Assembly: GCF_030063415.1 (NCBI RefSeq)
Contig: NZ_JASITA010000007.1
Coordinates: 124,001 to 188,000, forward strand
DNA from: Streptomyces sp. H27-C3
GTDB taxonomy: Bacteria; Actinomycetota; Actinomycetes; Streptomycetales; Streptomycetaceae
Length of the DNA stretch: 64,000 nucleotides
Reading direction: 5' to 3'
Shown here: in pieces, positions 25,359 to 33,835 of the stretch
Layout: the number at the start of each line of letters is the position of its first letter
Numbering within the stretch: the first letter of the stretch is position 1
The notes under the pieces: generated by a model
Told to the model about the DNA's origin: nothing
The model's database searches: none
Seen by the model: the letters and a program-made list of their open reading frames with translations, nothing else
Made by a program: the position numbers and the translations under genes

Positions 25359-25700
25359 CGGCTCTGCCTGCTCGGCGGGCAGCGCCCGTCAGCGGGCATC
25401 AGTGTGTTGACAGAGCGTGACCCGCGCACCTTGTGCGTCGTTGTACGCTCCCACGCCCGCCCGGCGCGGGAGCGGTGGTGACCCCTTTTTCGCCGTTGCG
25501 CAGGTGCCGCATGGGAAAATTTGTACCGACAGATTCGAATACAGACACGGAAACCCCCCTTTGGGGTGAACTCACGCCAGGTTGCTGCCTGTTCACCCTA
25601 AGTGCGTAAAGATTCCGGTGTCTCGGTCGCCGGTACCCACGATGTCCCCCCATTGACGGGTGCCGGGCGACGCCATGTCACTTGTGGGGGTTCCACCACC
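25359..25700. other. 342-nt leader region of the LAETG protein gene
   Basis: TTGACA occurs near 25404 without a good -10. GGTGAAC and GTTCACC form a 7-bp inverted repeat about 20 nt apart near 25566-25600. An A+T-rich patch lies near 25508-25545 (GAAAATTTGTACCGACAGA). A short upstream in-frame extension of the next gene (from 25602) has no clear ribosome binding site and is not annotated as coding. The unusual length suggests a regulated leader. Confidence 0.4.
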
Positions 25701-26630
25701 TTGAACAGCTCTTTCTTCAGCATGCCCGCGCGCCGTTGCGCCGTCGTCGCGACGGCCGTCGCACTGGCCGCAGGCCCCGCGGCGCTGTTCGCCGCCGCTG
25801 CCCCGGCGCACGCCACCGGAGGCGGCGAAGGGAAGGCGAGTGCCGTCGTGCTCCGCACCGGGCTCGATGTGTCACTGCTCAACAAGACCGTCAACGTGCC
25901 GCTCAGGACCGTCCTCAATGAGGTGCAGGCCCCGGCGAGTGCCGAGAAGACCGCGCTGACGGTCTCCCTGGACGGTGTCGGGCAGGGCGGTGCGGTCAAT
26001 GTGCTGCGCGCCGACGTGGCCACGTCGAGAGCGACCGCCGACGCGCACAGGGCGGAGGGGTACACCAACCTCGCGCACGCCAAGATCCATGTGCCCGGGC
26101 TGCCGTTGCTCTCCCTCATCGAGGTCGAGAAGGTCACGTCGAGGGCGCTGTGCGAGGCGGGCAAGAAGCCCGTCGCCGAGTCCAATGTGCTGGGCGCGGT
26201 GACGGTACTCGGCAAGAAGGTCACGCTGACTGCGGGCGGCACCACGCGGGTCGACGTGCCCGCGGTGGGTGAGGTCACGCTCGACCTGTCGAAGCGCGGC
26301 ACCACCTCGCGCACGGCCGCGGCCACCGCGCTCGAACTCAGGGTCTCCGTGAACCCGCTCAAGCTGAACGTCGCCGAGGTCGCGGGCACGGTCACGCTGG
26401 CCGGCGCGACCTGCGAGTCGCCGAAGGCACCGGTGGCGAAGCCGGAGGAGCCGAAGGAGCAGCCCGGAGTGGAGCCCCAGACGGCACCCGTCCCGCCGAC
26501 CGAGGCGAACCTCGCGGAGACCGGCGGCAACTCCGCGACGCCGTACATCGCGGGCGGCGCGGTCGCCCTGCTGGCGGCGGGCAGCGGAGCGCTGGTGCTG
26601 GTACGGGCGAGGGCACGCGGAAGGGGCTGA
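25701..26630 (+). CDS. secreted LAETG-anchored surface protein (SCO1860 family)
   Basis: This 309-residue protein has an N-terminal signal peptide (MPARRCAVVATAVALAAGPA, cleavage after AHA), a beta-rich middle domain of about 200 residues, a Pro/Glu-rich spacer, the class E sortase signal LAETG at 271-275, a hydrophobic helix and a basic tail ARARGRG. Sortase E should attach it to peptidoglycan. I recall S. coelicolor SCO1860 as a listed LAETG substrate. The likely start is TTG 25701, with ATG 25722 as alternative. Its function is unknown. Confidence 0.85.
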   Translation: MNSSFFSMPARRCAVVATAVALAAGPAALFAAAAPAHATGGGEGKASAVVLRTGLDVSLLNKTVNVPLRTVLNEVQAPASAEKTALTVSLDGVGQGGAVNVLRADVATSRATADAHRAEGYTNLAHAKIHVPGLPLLSLIEVEKVTSRALCEAGKKPVAESNVLGAVTVLGKKVTLTAGGTTRVDVPAVGEVTLDLSKRGTTSRTAAATALELRVSVNPLKLNVAEVAGTVTLAGATCESPKAPVAKPEEPKEQPGVEPQTAPVPPTEANLAETGGNSATPYIAGGAVALLAAGSGALVLVRARARGRG

Positions 26631-26715
26631 CCGCTGTGCGGGGCTTGTTCCCCACTTCGGCTCTTCCCGTGACCGGGGGCAGGCCCCCGGACCCCCTGGA
26701 CGCCCTTCGGGCGTG

Positions 26716-26784
26716 TCCTTGATCGCTGGACGGGCTGGATGTTGCCGCTTGCGGCAACTTTTCAGCCCGTCCAGCGATCAAGGA
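26716..26784 (+). terminator. 22-bp perfect inverted repeat with inner hairpin
   Basis: Positions 26716-26737 pair perfectly with 26763-26784 (22 bp). The loop holds a second hairpin, GTTGCCGC-TT-GCGGCAAC (26741-26758), followed by TTTT. The nested structure lies about 85 nt after the LAETG gene stop and is flanked by other GC hairpins (CGCCCTTCGGGCG at 26701). It is an exceptionally strong terminator or cruciform. Confidence 0.85.
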
Positions 26785-26852
26785 CCGGGGGCTGGGGCGG
26801 AGCCCCCACACGGCGGCAGCCGCAAAATGTCACAGCCGGGAAGGGGCGGGTA

Positions 26853-27014
26853 ACGACCTCGGGGGCAATGGGGCGTGGATCAGCGAGCGGCGTTATGCGG
26901 CTTCGCGTCCAAGGCGGAGGAGGGAGGCGACGCGGAGCGTCGTCGACCGACGACAACGCCGGAGGCGGAGTCGCGGGACGCCGGGAGCCCGCGCACTATT
27001 GCCCCCGAGGTCGT
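26853..27014. mobile_element. 162-bp MITE-like element, copy B
   Basis: Terminal repeats ACGACCTCGGGGGCAAT (26853-26869) and ATTGCCCCCGAGGTCGT (26998-27014) are perfect 17-bp inverted repeats. The sequence is about 96% identical by eye to the reverse complement of 19252-19413. There is no transposase. Small open frames read through it on both strands, but they are the same in both copies and are not convincing genes. Confidence 0.78.
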
Positions 27015-27170
27015 AAGGGGACAGGCCCGCCGCAGGTGGCCCGGCACCCCATCCCGGTGCCCGCACCGCATCCCCGCACTCCGGTGCCCGCCCCGCACCC
27101 CCGCACCCGGCTTCAGCCCGCTGCGGGCGCCCCGCACCGCAGCGCCCGCACCTCTCACCCCGCAGCGCCC
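27015..27170. other. low-complexity spacer downstream of the cob run
   Basis: Irregular repeats of CCCCGCAC and CGGTGCCC fill the DNA between MITE copy B and the end of the CobC-like gene. No reading frame is convincing. No perfect terminator stem was found here, so the cob transcript may end further down. Confidence 0.45.
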
Positions 27171-28229
27171 TCACCCCGCGACCAGCGTCAGCGCCTGATC
27201 CAGCGCCTGCAGGAAGCGGCCCGTCGTCACCCGGTCCCGCACCGCGACCCGCAGCCACTCGGGTCCCAGCCCCGGAAACGTGTCCCCCCGCCGCACCGCG
27301 AAGCCGAGGGCGCGCAGCCGAACCCGTACCTCGTCGCCCCGTTCCATCCGGACCAGCACGAACGGCCCTTCGGCCGCCTCCACCGCCCGTACCTCGTCGA
27401 ACTCCGCGAGCCCGGCCAGCAGATGCGCCCGGTCCGCGGCGACCCGCTGGGCTGCGCGCGTGGCCTCCGCGAGCGCCGGGGGCGCAAGACACGCCTCGGC
27501 GGCGATCAACGCAGGTGTGGAGACCGGCCACAGGGGCTGCGCGCGCTCCAGCGTCCTGATCGTCCCCGGATCCGCCAGGACGTATCCGATGCGCAGTCCC
27601 GCGAGCCCCCAGGTCTTGGTGAGGCTGCGCAGCACCACCAGACCCGGCACGTCGGTGCGGCTCGCCAGTGCCTGCGGCTCACCGGGCACCGCGTCCATGA
27701 ACGCCTCGTCGACCACGAGCGTCCGCCCGGGACGCGCCAGCCGGGCGATGGTGTCCGCCGGGTGCATGACGGATGTCGGGTTGGTCGGATTGCCGATCAC
27801 CACCAGGTCCGCGTCCTCGGGCACGACCGCGGGATCGAGCCGAAAGCCGTCCGACTCCCGCAGCAGCACCCGGCCGACGTCGTGACCCGCGTCGCGCAGC
27901 GCCGCCTCGGGCTCGGTGAACTGCGGGTGCACGACCACCGGGCGGCGTACCGCGAGCGCGCGCGCGATCAGTACGAACGCCTCCGCCGCGCCCGCCGTCA
28001 GGAGCACCCGCTCGACCGGCAGCCCGTGCCGTCGCGCGACCGCCTCGCGCGCGGCCCGCCCGTCCGGGTAGGCCGCGAGCGTGTCCAGACAGGCGGCGAT
28101 GCGCTCCTTGAGCCAGGCGGGCGGGGTGTCCGCACGGACATTGACCGCGAGGTCGACCAGCTTCCCGTCGCGGATCTCCGCGTCCCCGTGATGACGCAGG
28201 TCGTGACCTGCGTCAGTGGGCGTGTGCAT
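27171..28229 (-). CDS. cobC: Rv2231c-type CobC: PLP-dependent threonine-phosphate decarboxylase-like
   Basis: This 352-residue class I aminotransferase-fold enzyme has its PLP lysine in VVLRSLTKTWGLAGLRIGYV and the pocket motif VIGNPTNPTSVMHP. Members in cobalamin operons are expected to make (R)-1-amino-2-propanol phosphate from threonine phosphate, the linker for the nucleotide loop. It is the last gene of the cobM-L-J-H-cbiX-cobC run. ATG 28229 overlaps the end of cbiX by 17 nt. The longer frame lies wholly inside cbiX and is rejected. Confidence 0.83.
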   Translation of the reverse strand: MHTPTDAGHDLRHHGDAEIRDGKLVDLAVNVRADTPPAWLKERIAACLDTLAAYPDGRAAREAVARRHGLPVERVLLTAGAAEAFVLIARALAVRRPVVVHPQFTEPEAALRDAGHDVGRVLLRESDGFRLDPAVVPEDADLVVIGNPTNPTSVMHPADTIARLARPGRTLVVDEAFMDAVPGEPQALASRTDVPGLVVLRSLTKTWGLAGLRIGYVLADPGTIRTLERAQPLWPVSTPALIAAEACLAPPALAEATRAAQRVAADRAHLLAGLAEFDEVRAVEAAEGPFVLVRMERGDEVRVRLRALGFAVRRGDTFPGLGPEWLRVAVRDRVTTGRFLQALDQALTLVAG

Positions 28230-29130
28230 GGCCATCGTGTTGGTGCTGCCCGTGCCCATGTCCATGTCCGTGCCCGTCGTCGTCGGGGTGGAAGTGCGGC
28301 TGCTGCAGCGCCCCCACCTTGTCCTCGAAGCCGGGCAGCGCGATGCGGTAGACACAGGAGTCGCAGTTCATCCGGATGTCGCCCTGGACGGCTTCCCGGT
28401 AGCGCTCCATCACGAGGTCCATCAGCTCCTCGGTGGGACCGATGACGGCGGCCGAACGCACCCCGGTCTCCGGGTGTGCGTCCGCCCAGTCCTGTGTCTG
28501 CTGCAGCACCCGGTCCGGCAGGATCCCGGTGAACAGGAAGTACGGCAGGACCACGATGTGCTTGGCCCCGAGCCTGGTGCAGCGGTCGAGCCCGCTCGGC
28601 ACGTCGGGCGCGGCGAGCGAGACGAACGCGGTTTCCACACCTGCGTACCCACGTCCCTCCCAGAACAGTCGTGCCGCCTTGAAGACCTCGGCGTTGGCAT
28701 CCGGATCGGTTGAGCCGCGGCCCACCAGCAGCACGGTCACATTGGAGCGGTCCAGTTCGCCGATGACCTCTTCGACCCGGCGCTCCAGGACGGTCATCAG
28801 GCCCGGGTGCGGGCCCAGCGGACGGCCGTACGTGTAGGAGATCCCGGGGTGGCGCTCCTTCTCACGGGCCAGCGCCGCCGGGATGTCGCCCTTGGCGTGA
28901 CCTGCGGAGACCAGCATCAGGGGGACGGCCGCGAAACGTTTCGAGCCACGCTCGACCAGGTCGGCGACGGCGTCGCCGAGCGGCGGCGGGGAGAGCTCGA
29001 TGAAGCCGCCGGCGACCAGCAGTTCGGGGTGGCGGATGCCCAGCTCCTGGACGAAGTCCCGGAAGGCTCCGGCTCCCGCCTGGTCGCGGGTGCCGTGGCC
29101 GGCGATGAGCAGTGCGGGCGCGGTGGTCAC
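28213..29130 (-). CDS. cbiX: sirohydrochlorin cobaltochelatase-like CbiX with His-rich tail
   Basis: This 305-residue two-domain chelatase starts MTTAPALLIAGHGTRDQAGA, with catalytic H12, and carries the second-half motif LGAKHIVVLPYFLFTGILPD. It should insert cobalt into sirohydrochlorin. The C-terminus is extremely His-rich (DDDGHGHGHGHGQHQHDG), a probable cobalt/nickel store or delivery tail. It has two cysteines in MNCDSCVYRI. GTG 29130 overlaps the cobH stop (GTGA) and has AAGGAGAAC upstream. Confidence 0.88.
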   Translation of the reverse strand: MTTAPALLIAGHGTRDQAGAGAFRDFVQELGIRHPELLVAGGFIELSPPPLGDAVADLVERGSKRFAAVPLMLVSAGHAKGDIPAALAREKERHPGISYTYGRPLGPHPGLMTVLERRVEEVIGELDRSNVTVLLVGRGSTDPDANAEVFKAARLFWEGRGYAGVETAFVSLAAPDVPSGLDRCTRLGAKHIVVLPYFLFTGILPDRVLQQTQDWADAHPETGVRSAAVIGPTEELMDLVMERYREAVQGDIRMNCDSCVYRIALPGFEDKVGALQQPHFHPDDDGHGHGHGHGQHQHDGHAHAH

Positions 29131-29729
29131 GCGTTCTCCTTGGTGAGGGGGGCGATGGGGGGCGTGTAGAGCAGGGCGTTGAGTGCGGCCGCGGCGACCG
29201 CGGACCCGCCCTTCTCGGACACGTTGCTGACGGCGGGCAGTCCGCTCTCGCGCAGCGCCGCCTTGGACTCGGCCGCCCCGACGAAACCGACCGGCAGGCC
29301 GATGACGAGCGCGGGCGCCGCGTCGAGGAGCAGCAGTTCCTCCAGGGCGGTGGGGGCGCAGCCGATCACCCACAGGGCGCCGGGACCCACCTGCTCGTAC
29401 GCGAGTCTGACCGCGTGCGCGCTGCGGGTAAGACCCGGGCCCGCCGTGGCCTCCTTCAGGCGGCACACCGTCTCGCGCCGGGTGATGCCCGCGGCGACCA
29501 TCTCGACGTCGGCGACAACCGGCGCACCGGCGTGCAGGGCGGCGTGCGCGGCTTGGAGTGCGCTCTCGTCGCAGACGAGGTCGGTGGCGTACTCAAGGTC
29601 CGCGGCGGAGTGAATGACCCGCTCGACGACGGCCCGGGTGAGCGGCGGGAAGTGCGAGGTGTCCAGGCGTGAGCGCAGCCGCCGGAAGGACTCCTGCTCG
29701 ATGGGGTGGACGATCCGGTCCGTGGTCAT
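29127..29729 (-). CDS. cobH: precorrin-8X methylmutase
   Basis: This 200-residue enzyme moves the C11 methyl to C12, giving hydrogenobyrinate. The catalytic histidine is H40 in VVERVIHSAADLEYATDLVC. The later DVEMVAAGITRR and LVIGLPVGFVGAAESKAAL are CobH/CbiC signatures. ATG 29729 overlaps the cobJ stop (TGATG). It is in the middle of the cobM-to-cobC operon. Confidence 0.93.
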   Translation of the reverse strand: MTTDRIVHPIEQESFRRLRSRLDTSHFPPLTRAVVERVIHSAADLEYATDLVCDESALQAAHAALHAGAPVVADVEMVAAGITRRETVCRLKEATAGPGLTRSAHAVRLAYEQVGPGALWVIGCAPTALEELLLLDAAPALVIGLPVGFVGAAESKAALRESGLPAVSNVSEKGGSAVAAAALNALLYTPPIAPLTKENA

Positions 29730-31597
29730 CACGAGCCCTCCGTCTGCCAGCGGTAGCCGCGCGGCGTCACCATGCGGCCCGCGATCTCACGGGCCGCGGT
29801 GTTGCCGACGACCACGACGGTCATCATGTCGACGGTCGTCGGGTCGATCCCGGCGAGCGTGGTGAGTCGGCTGGTGCCGTCCGGGCGGGAGGCGTTGCGT
29901 ACGACACCGACGGGCGTCGAGGGCTCCCGGTGCTCCGCGAGGATCGACAACGCCTTGGGGAGCTGCCAGTCGCGGCCCCGGCTGCGCGGGTTGTAGAACG
30001 TCACGACGATGTCGGCCTCCGCCGCCGCCCGTACCCGCCGCTCGATGACCTCCCACGGGGTGTGCAGGTCGGAGAGGCTGATCGAGACATGGTCGTGGCC
30101 GAGCGGTGCGCCCAGGATCGCGGCGGCGGCGAGGGCCGCCGTCACCCCGGGGACGCCGACGACGTCGATGTCGTCGCTCGCCTCGGCGAGCGCGGGCGAC
30201 GCCATGGCGTACACGCCCGCGTCCCCCGAGCCGATCAGTGCGACGGCGTGCCCCGCGCGGGCCTCGGCGACAGCGGTACGGGCCCGCTCCTCCTCGGCGC
30301 CGAGGCCCGATTCGAGCACCCGGGTGCCGGGCCGCAGCAGGTCCCTGATCTGGTCGACGTACTGATCGAGCCCGACGAGCACCGAGGCGCGCCGTATCTC
30401 CGTACGGGCCCGCGGCGTCAGCAGGTCCCGGGCGCCGGGCCCGAGCCCGACCACGGCGAGCCGTCCGCGCGGCTGCTTGCGCACGACGGCGCAGGTGGCC
30501 ATCGCCGGGCGCCCCTCCGGCGCCGACTTCCGCTTGGGTACGAGCAGTTCGCCCCCGCCGACGAGCGCGGCGGCCTCCGCCACGGAGGGCGTCCCCACGG
30601 CGGCGAGCGGCGCCCCCGACGGATTGGGCACCTCGACGGCGGCCAGTTCCTCCGCGGCGTACGTCCGCAGCGGGACGCCCAGCCGCGCGGCGGCCTCCAC
30701 GATCCCGGCCTCGTCCGCCTTGGCGTCGACTGTCGCGAGCGCGGCGACGGAACGGGCGGAGAGACCGGCGTCGGCCAGGGCGGCCTCGATGAGCCCGAGC
30801 ACCTCGTCGACGGACGCGCCCCGGCTGGCCCCGACCCCGACGACGAGTGACGGCGGGCGCAGCACGGCCTCCCGCGCCTCGGGTTCGACGAGCAGATCGG
30901 TGACGCGCAGGACGGTGGGCCCGGCCTGTGCCGCGCCCACGGCGGCGTCGGCCAGCACGGTGTGGGCGGCGGTCGCGGCCATCGCGGCGGCGACGCCCCC
31001 GACCGGAACGGGGGCCGCGGCCACGGCCTCGATCATGTCGTCGGCCGCTCGCCCGGCGGCGTCGGTGCCCGCGTCAGTTGTGCCGTCGGCGACCGGGTCC
31101 GGGGCCACATTCGGCGGCAGCGCGGGCAGCGGCCACACGGCATCCGCGTGAAGAGCCACTGGCGAGCCGTCCAGGGCCGCCCGCGTCACCGCGGCGACCG
31201 CACCCTCGACCGGCCAGCCCAGGGTGTCCAGGCCCGGGATGTCCATCGCGTCCGTGGCCGTGGTGACGACCGGGGCGCAGGGCAGCACATCGGACACCGC
31301 GAGCGCCAGCGCGTTCGCGCCGCCGCCGTGGCCGCCGATCAGCGAGACGGCGTGGCGCTGCGCCTCGTCGACGCACACGACCCCGGGGTCCGACGCCTTG
31401 TCCTTCAGGAGCGGCGCGATCAGCCGGACGACCGCGCCCGTCGCCAGGAAGCAGACCAGCTGGTCGCATTCCGCGAAGGCACGCCCGACGGCCTCCCTCA
31501 CTGGTCCCTCGTAGACCCGGGTGCGCGCGGGCCAGGCCGAGGCCAGCCGGTCGCGGGCCACGGCGCCTGCCGCCGTGGCGGAGATGAGGCCGATCAC
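29729..31597 (-). CDS. cobJ: CbiG-CobJ fusion: cobalamin ring-contraction enzyme
   Basis: This 622-residue fusion joins an N-terminal CbiG-like hydrolase (about 1-370: CFLATGAVVRLIAPLLKDKA, VSLIGGHGGGANALA, VVGVGASRGASVDEVL) to a C-terminal precorrin-3B C17-methyltransferase (about 375-622: LAVVGLGPGARDLLTPRA, ALIGSGDAGVYAMASPALAE, VVTFYNPRSRGRDWQL). CobJ methylates C17 during ring contraction and CbiG opens the lactone in the anaerobic route. Having CbiG fused to CobJ is common in actinomycetes. Starts with GTG overlapping the cobL stop. A Thr/Ala-rich linker is visible at about 160-210. Confidence 0.92.
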   Translation of the reverse strand: MIGLISATAAGAVARDRLASAWPARTRVYEGPVREAVGRAFAECDQLVCFLATGAVVRLIAPLLKDKASDPGVVCVDEAQRHAVSLIGGHGGGANALALAVSDVLPCAPVVTTATDAMDIPGLDTLGWPVEGAVAAVTRAALDGSPVALHADAVWPLPALPPNVAPDPVADGTTDAGTDAAGRAADDMIEAVAAAPVPVGGVAAAMAATAAHTVLADAAVGAAQAGPTVLRVTDLLVEPEAREAVLRPPSLVVGVGASRGASVDEVLGLIEAALADAGLSARSVAALATVDAKADEAGIVEAAARLGVPLRTYAAEELAAVEVPNPSGAPLAAVGTPSVAEAAALVGGGELLVPKRKSAPEGRPAMATCAVVRKQPRGRLAVVGLGPGARDLLTPRARTEIRRASVLVGLDQYVDQIRDLLRPGTRVLESGLGAEEERARTAVAEARAGHAVALIGSGDAGVYAMASPALAEASDDIDVVGVPGVTAALAAAAILGAPLGHDHVSISLSDLHTPWEVIERRVRAAAEADIVVTFYNPRSRGRDWQLPKALSILAEHREPSTPVGVVRNASRPDGTSRLTTLAGIDPTTVDMMTVVVVGNTAAREIAGRMVTPRGYRWQTEGS

Positions 31598-32868
31598 TCG
31601 ACTGCTCCTTCAATAGCCGAATCCGCGGGGCGATGTCCCCACAGCAGAAAGACAGGGTTGGCTGCCGCGAGCCGGGTGACACCGCCGGGCAGCGGCGCGA
31701 GGCGTGAGGACTGCAGCAGTACGCCCTCGGGCTCGAAACCGGCGCCCGCCAGCGCTTCGCGCACCTCTGGCACCCGGTCGAGCGCCGCGAGGGCGACCAC
31801 GACCGTGCGCCGTGCGCGCCGGGCGCACGCGGCGACGATGGTGGACAGTTCGCGCCCCCCACCGCCGATGAACACCGCGTCCGGATCGGGCAGTCGTGAC
31901 AGCACCGTCGGCGCCGCGCCGTGCAGGGTCTGCACGTCCACACCGTGCGCGGCGGCGTTGGCCCGGATGCGCTCGACGCCGTCGGAGGTCTTCTCCACGG
32001 CGATCGTGGCGGCGCCGAGCCGGGCGCACTCCACGGCCACCGAGCCCGACCCGGCGCCGATGTCCCACACCAGGTCCCCGGGGCGCGGGCCGAGCCTGGC
32101 CAGCGCCAAGGCCCGCACCTCGAACTTGGTGATCATCGAATCGCGGTGCTCGAACGCCTCCTCGGGCAGCGCCCAGGAGGAAGCCAGGGCGACCTGCCCG
32201 GCCACCGTCCGCTGCGCCGGAGCCAGCGCCCGGGACTCGTCCAGGCACACAACAACGCTGACCGTCCCCGGCCAGTCGCGCGCCGCCGCCTCGGCGGGGG
32301 AGAGGCGCAGCACGCTCTCGGCCTCCGGGTCACCGAGCGACGAAGCGACCACCAGGGTGCGCGGTATGCCGGTACGGGCCAGCGCGGCGCCCAGCTCCGC
32401 GGGCCCGGCGCCCGGACCCGTCAGGACTGCCGTCTTGGGATGCACCCGGCACACGTTCACCGCGGTCCGCAGCTCACGCCCGTGCGCGCTGACGACGACC
32501 GCGTCGTCCCACGGCAGCCCGAGCCGGGCGAAGGCGACCGCGACCGACGGCGCCCCCGGCCGTACGTCGAGGGCGTCCGCCCCGAAGCGCTCGGCCAGCG
32601 CCCGCACGATCCCGAAGAACCCGGGGTCCCCGGAGGCCAGCACCACGACGCCGAGGTCCGGATTCTCGGCCAGGTACCTCTCTATGGAGTCCAGCGCCGG
32701 CGCGAGCGGGCCGAGGACCAGCCGGGCCGTCCCCTCGGGCAGTGCGGCGGAGTCCAGATGGCGCCTGCCGCCGACCACGAGAGCGGCGGCGTCCAGTGCC
32801 GCGCGGGCGCCCGGGGCGAGCGACGCGCCCGTCCCCGTACCGATGACAGTGATGGCGAGAGAGGTCAT
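31594..32868 (-). CDS. cobL: precorrin-6Y C5,15-methyltransferase (CbiE-CbiT fusion)
   Basis: This 424-residue bifunctional enzyme methylates C5 and C15 and decarboxylates the acetate side chain. The CbiE part (about 1-200) contains VIGTGTGASLAPGARAALDA and VVLASGDPGFFGIVRALAE. The CbiT part (about 235-424) has the SAM motif DLVWDIGAGSGSVAVECARL. It overlaps cobM and cobJ by 4 nt on each side. Confidence 0.94.
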   Translation of the reverse strand: MTSLAITVIGTGTGASLAPGARAALDAAALVVGGRRHLDSAALPEGTARLVLGPLAPALDSIERYLAENPDLGVVVLASGDPGFFGIVRALAERFGADALDVRPGAPSVAVAFARLGLPWDDAVVVSAHGRELRTAVNVCRVHPKTAVLTGPGAGPAELGAALARTGIPRTLVVASSLGDPEAESVLRLSPAEAAARDWPGTVSVVVCLDESRALAPAQRTVAGQVALASSWALPEEAFEHRDSMITKFEVRALALARLGPRPGDLVWDIGAGSGSVAVECARLGAATIAVEKTSDGVERIRANAAAHGVDVQTLHGAAPTVLSRLPDPDAVFIGGGGRELSTIVAACARRARRTVVVALAALDRVPEVREALAGAGFEPEGVLLQSSRLAPLPGGVTRLAAANPVFLLWGHRPADSAIEGAVE

Positions 32869-33728
32869 GAGCCGGACTTCTCCGCCGGTTCGGCCACGGG
32901 CTTCCCCGACGACTTCTCCGCGTTCTCCGCGCGCAGTGAGGCCCTCGCCGCCCGGTCGGCCCGCCGGAAACCGTGGAAGTGGCCCGGGTGGTAGAGATGC
33001 GAACGGGTGCCGGACGCGGACAGGGCCGGGCCCACCAGGAAGAGCGTGTGCTTCCAGAGCTTGTGCTCCTTCACGGTCTCCTCCAGCGTCGCGATGGTGC
33101 AGGGCAGCACCAGCTCCTCCGGCCAGGTCACCTGATAGGCGACGATCACCGGGGTGTCCGTCGGATAGCCGCCCTCAAGCAGCTCCGCGGTCAGCTGCCC
33201 GGAGCGGGCCGCCGACAGGAAGACGGCCATCGTCGTGCCGTGCCGCGCGAACTCCCGCACCTCCTCGCCGGGGGGCATCGGCGTCTTCCCGCCGCCCAGC
33301 CGGGTCAGGATCACGGACTGCGCCACCTCGGGGATCGTCAGCTCGCGCTGCGCGATCGCGGCGACAGCCGAGAACGACGAGACACCCGGCACGATCTCGA
33401 CCTCCAGGCCCAGGTCGTCGCAGCGGTCGACCTGCTCCTGGGTGCCACCCCACAGGGCGGGATCGCCGGAGTGCACCCGGGCGACCTTCAGACCGTCCCT
33501 GACCGCCCGCTCGTACACCGCGACGACGTCCTCCAGGGACATCGCCGCCGAGTCCAGGATCTCGGCGCCCACGCGCGCGTGGTCCAGGATTTCGGCCTGC
33601 ACCAGGCTCGCCGCCCAGATCACGACATCGGCGGCGGCGATGGCTCGCGCGGCGCGGAAGGTCAGCAGATCGGCGGCGCCGGGGCCGGCACCGACGAAGG
33701 TCACCTTGCCGGTGGGGGCATCGGCCAT
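32865..33728 (-). CDS. cobM: precorrin-4 C11-methyltransferase
   Basis: This 287-residue SAM-dependent methylase of the tetrapyrrole family has VTFVGAGPGAADLLTFRAAR at its N-terminus, VHSGDPALWGGTQEQVDRCD in the middle and VIVAYQVTWPEELVL near 190. It methylates C11 of precorrin-4. A poorly conserved charged tail (about 30 residues) follows. It is the first gene of this minus-strand run, divergent from a ZIP transporter across a 107-nt spacer. ATG 33728 has GAGAGG upstream. Confidence 0.93.
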   Translation of the reverse strand: MADAPTGKVTFVGAGPGAADLLTFRAARAIAAADVVIWAASLVQAEILDHARVGAEILDSAAMSLEDVVAVYERAVRDGLKVARVHSGDPALWGGTQEQVDRCDDLGLEVEIVPGVSSFSAVAAIAQRELTIPEVAQSVILTRLGGGKTPMPPGEEVREFARHGTTMAVFLSAARSGQLTAELLEGGYPTDTPVIVAYQVTWPEELVLPCTIATLEETVKEHKLWKHTLFLVGPALSASGTRSHLYHPGHFHGFRRADRAARASLRAENAEKSSGKPVAEPAEKSGS

Positions 33729-33835
33729 GAGTGTGGGGTCCTCTCGGGTACAGAACATCAGGTGTAGGGGAAATCAGGTGTGCGGGGTGGATCTTGGATG
33801 TGCGGAGTGAGGGGCTAATCGGCTAGCAAGGGCAC

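Noticed and set aside
26875..27198. 107-codon frame beginning inside the MITE
   Set aside because: The first part is repeated in the other MITE copy and the second part is low-complexity Pro/Arg; not a gene.
30962..33502. 846-codon plus-strand frame opposite cobJ/cobL/cobM
   Set aside because: It is the antisense of well-conserved cobalamin genes; low-complexity Arg/Ser/Pro translation, typical high-GC shadow.
33729..33835. possible second cobalamin riboswitch before cobM
   Set aside because: No B12-box or core motif on the minus strand in this short spacer.
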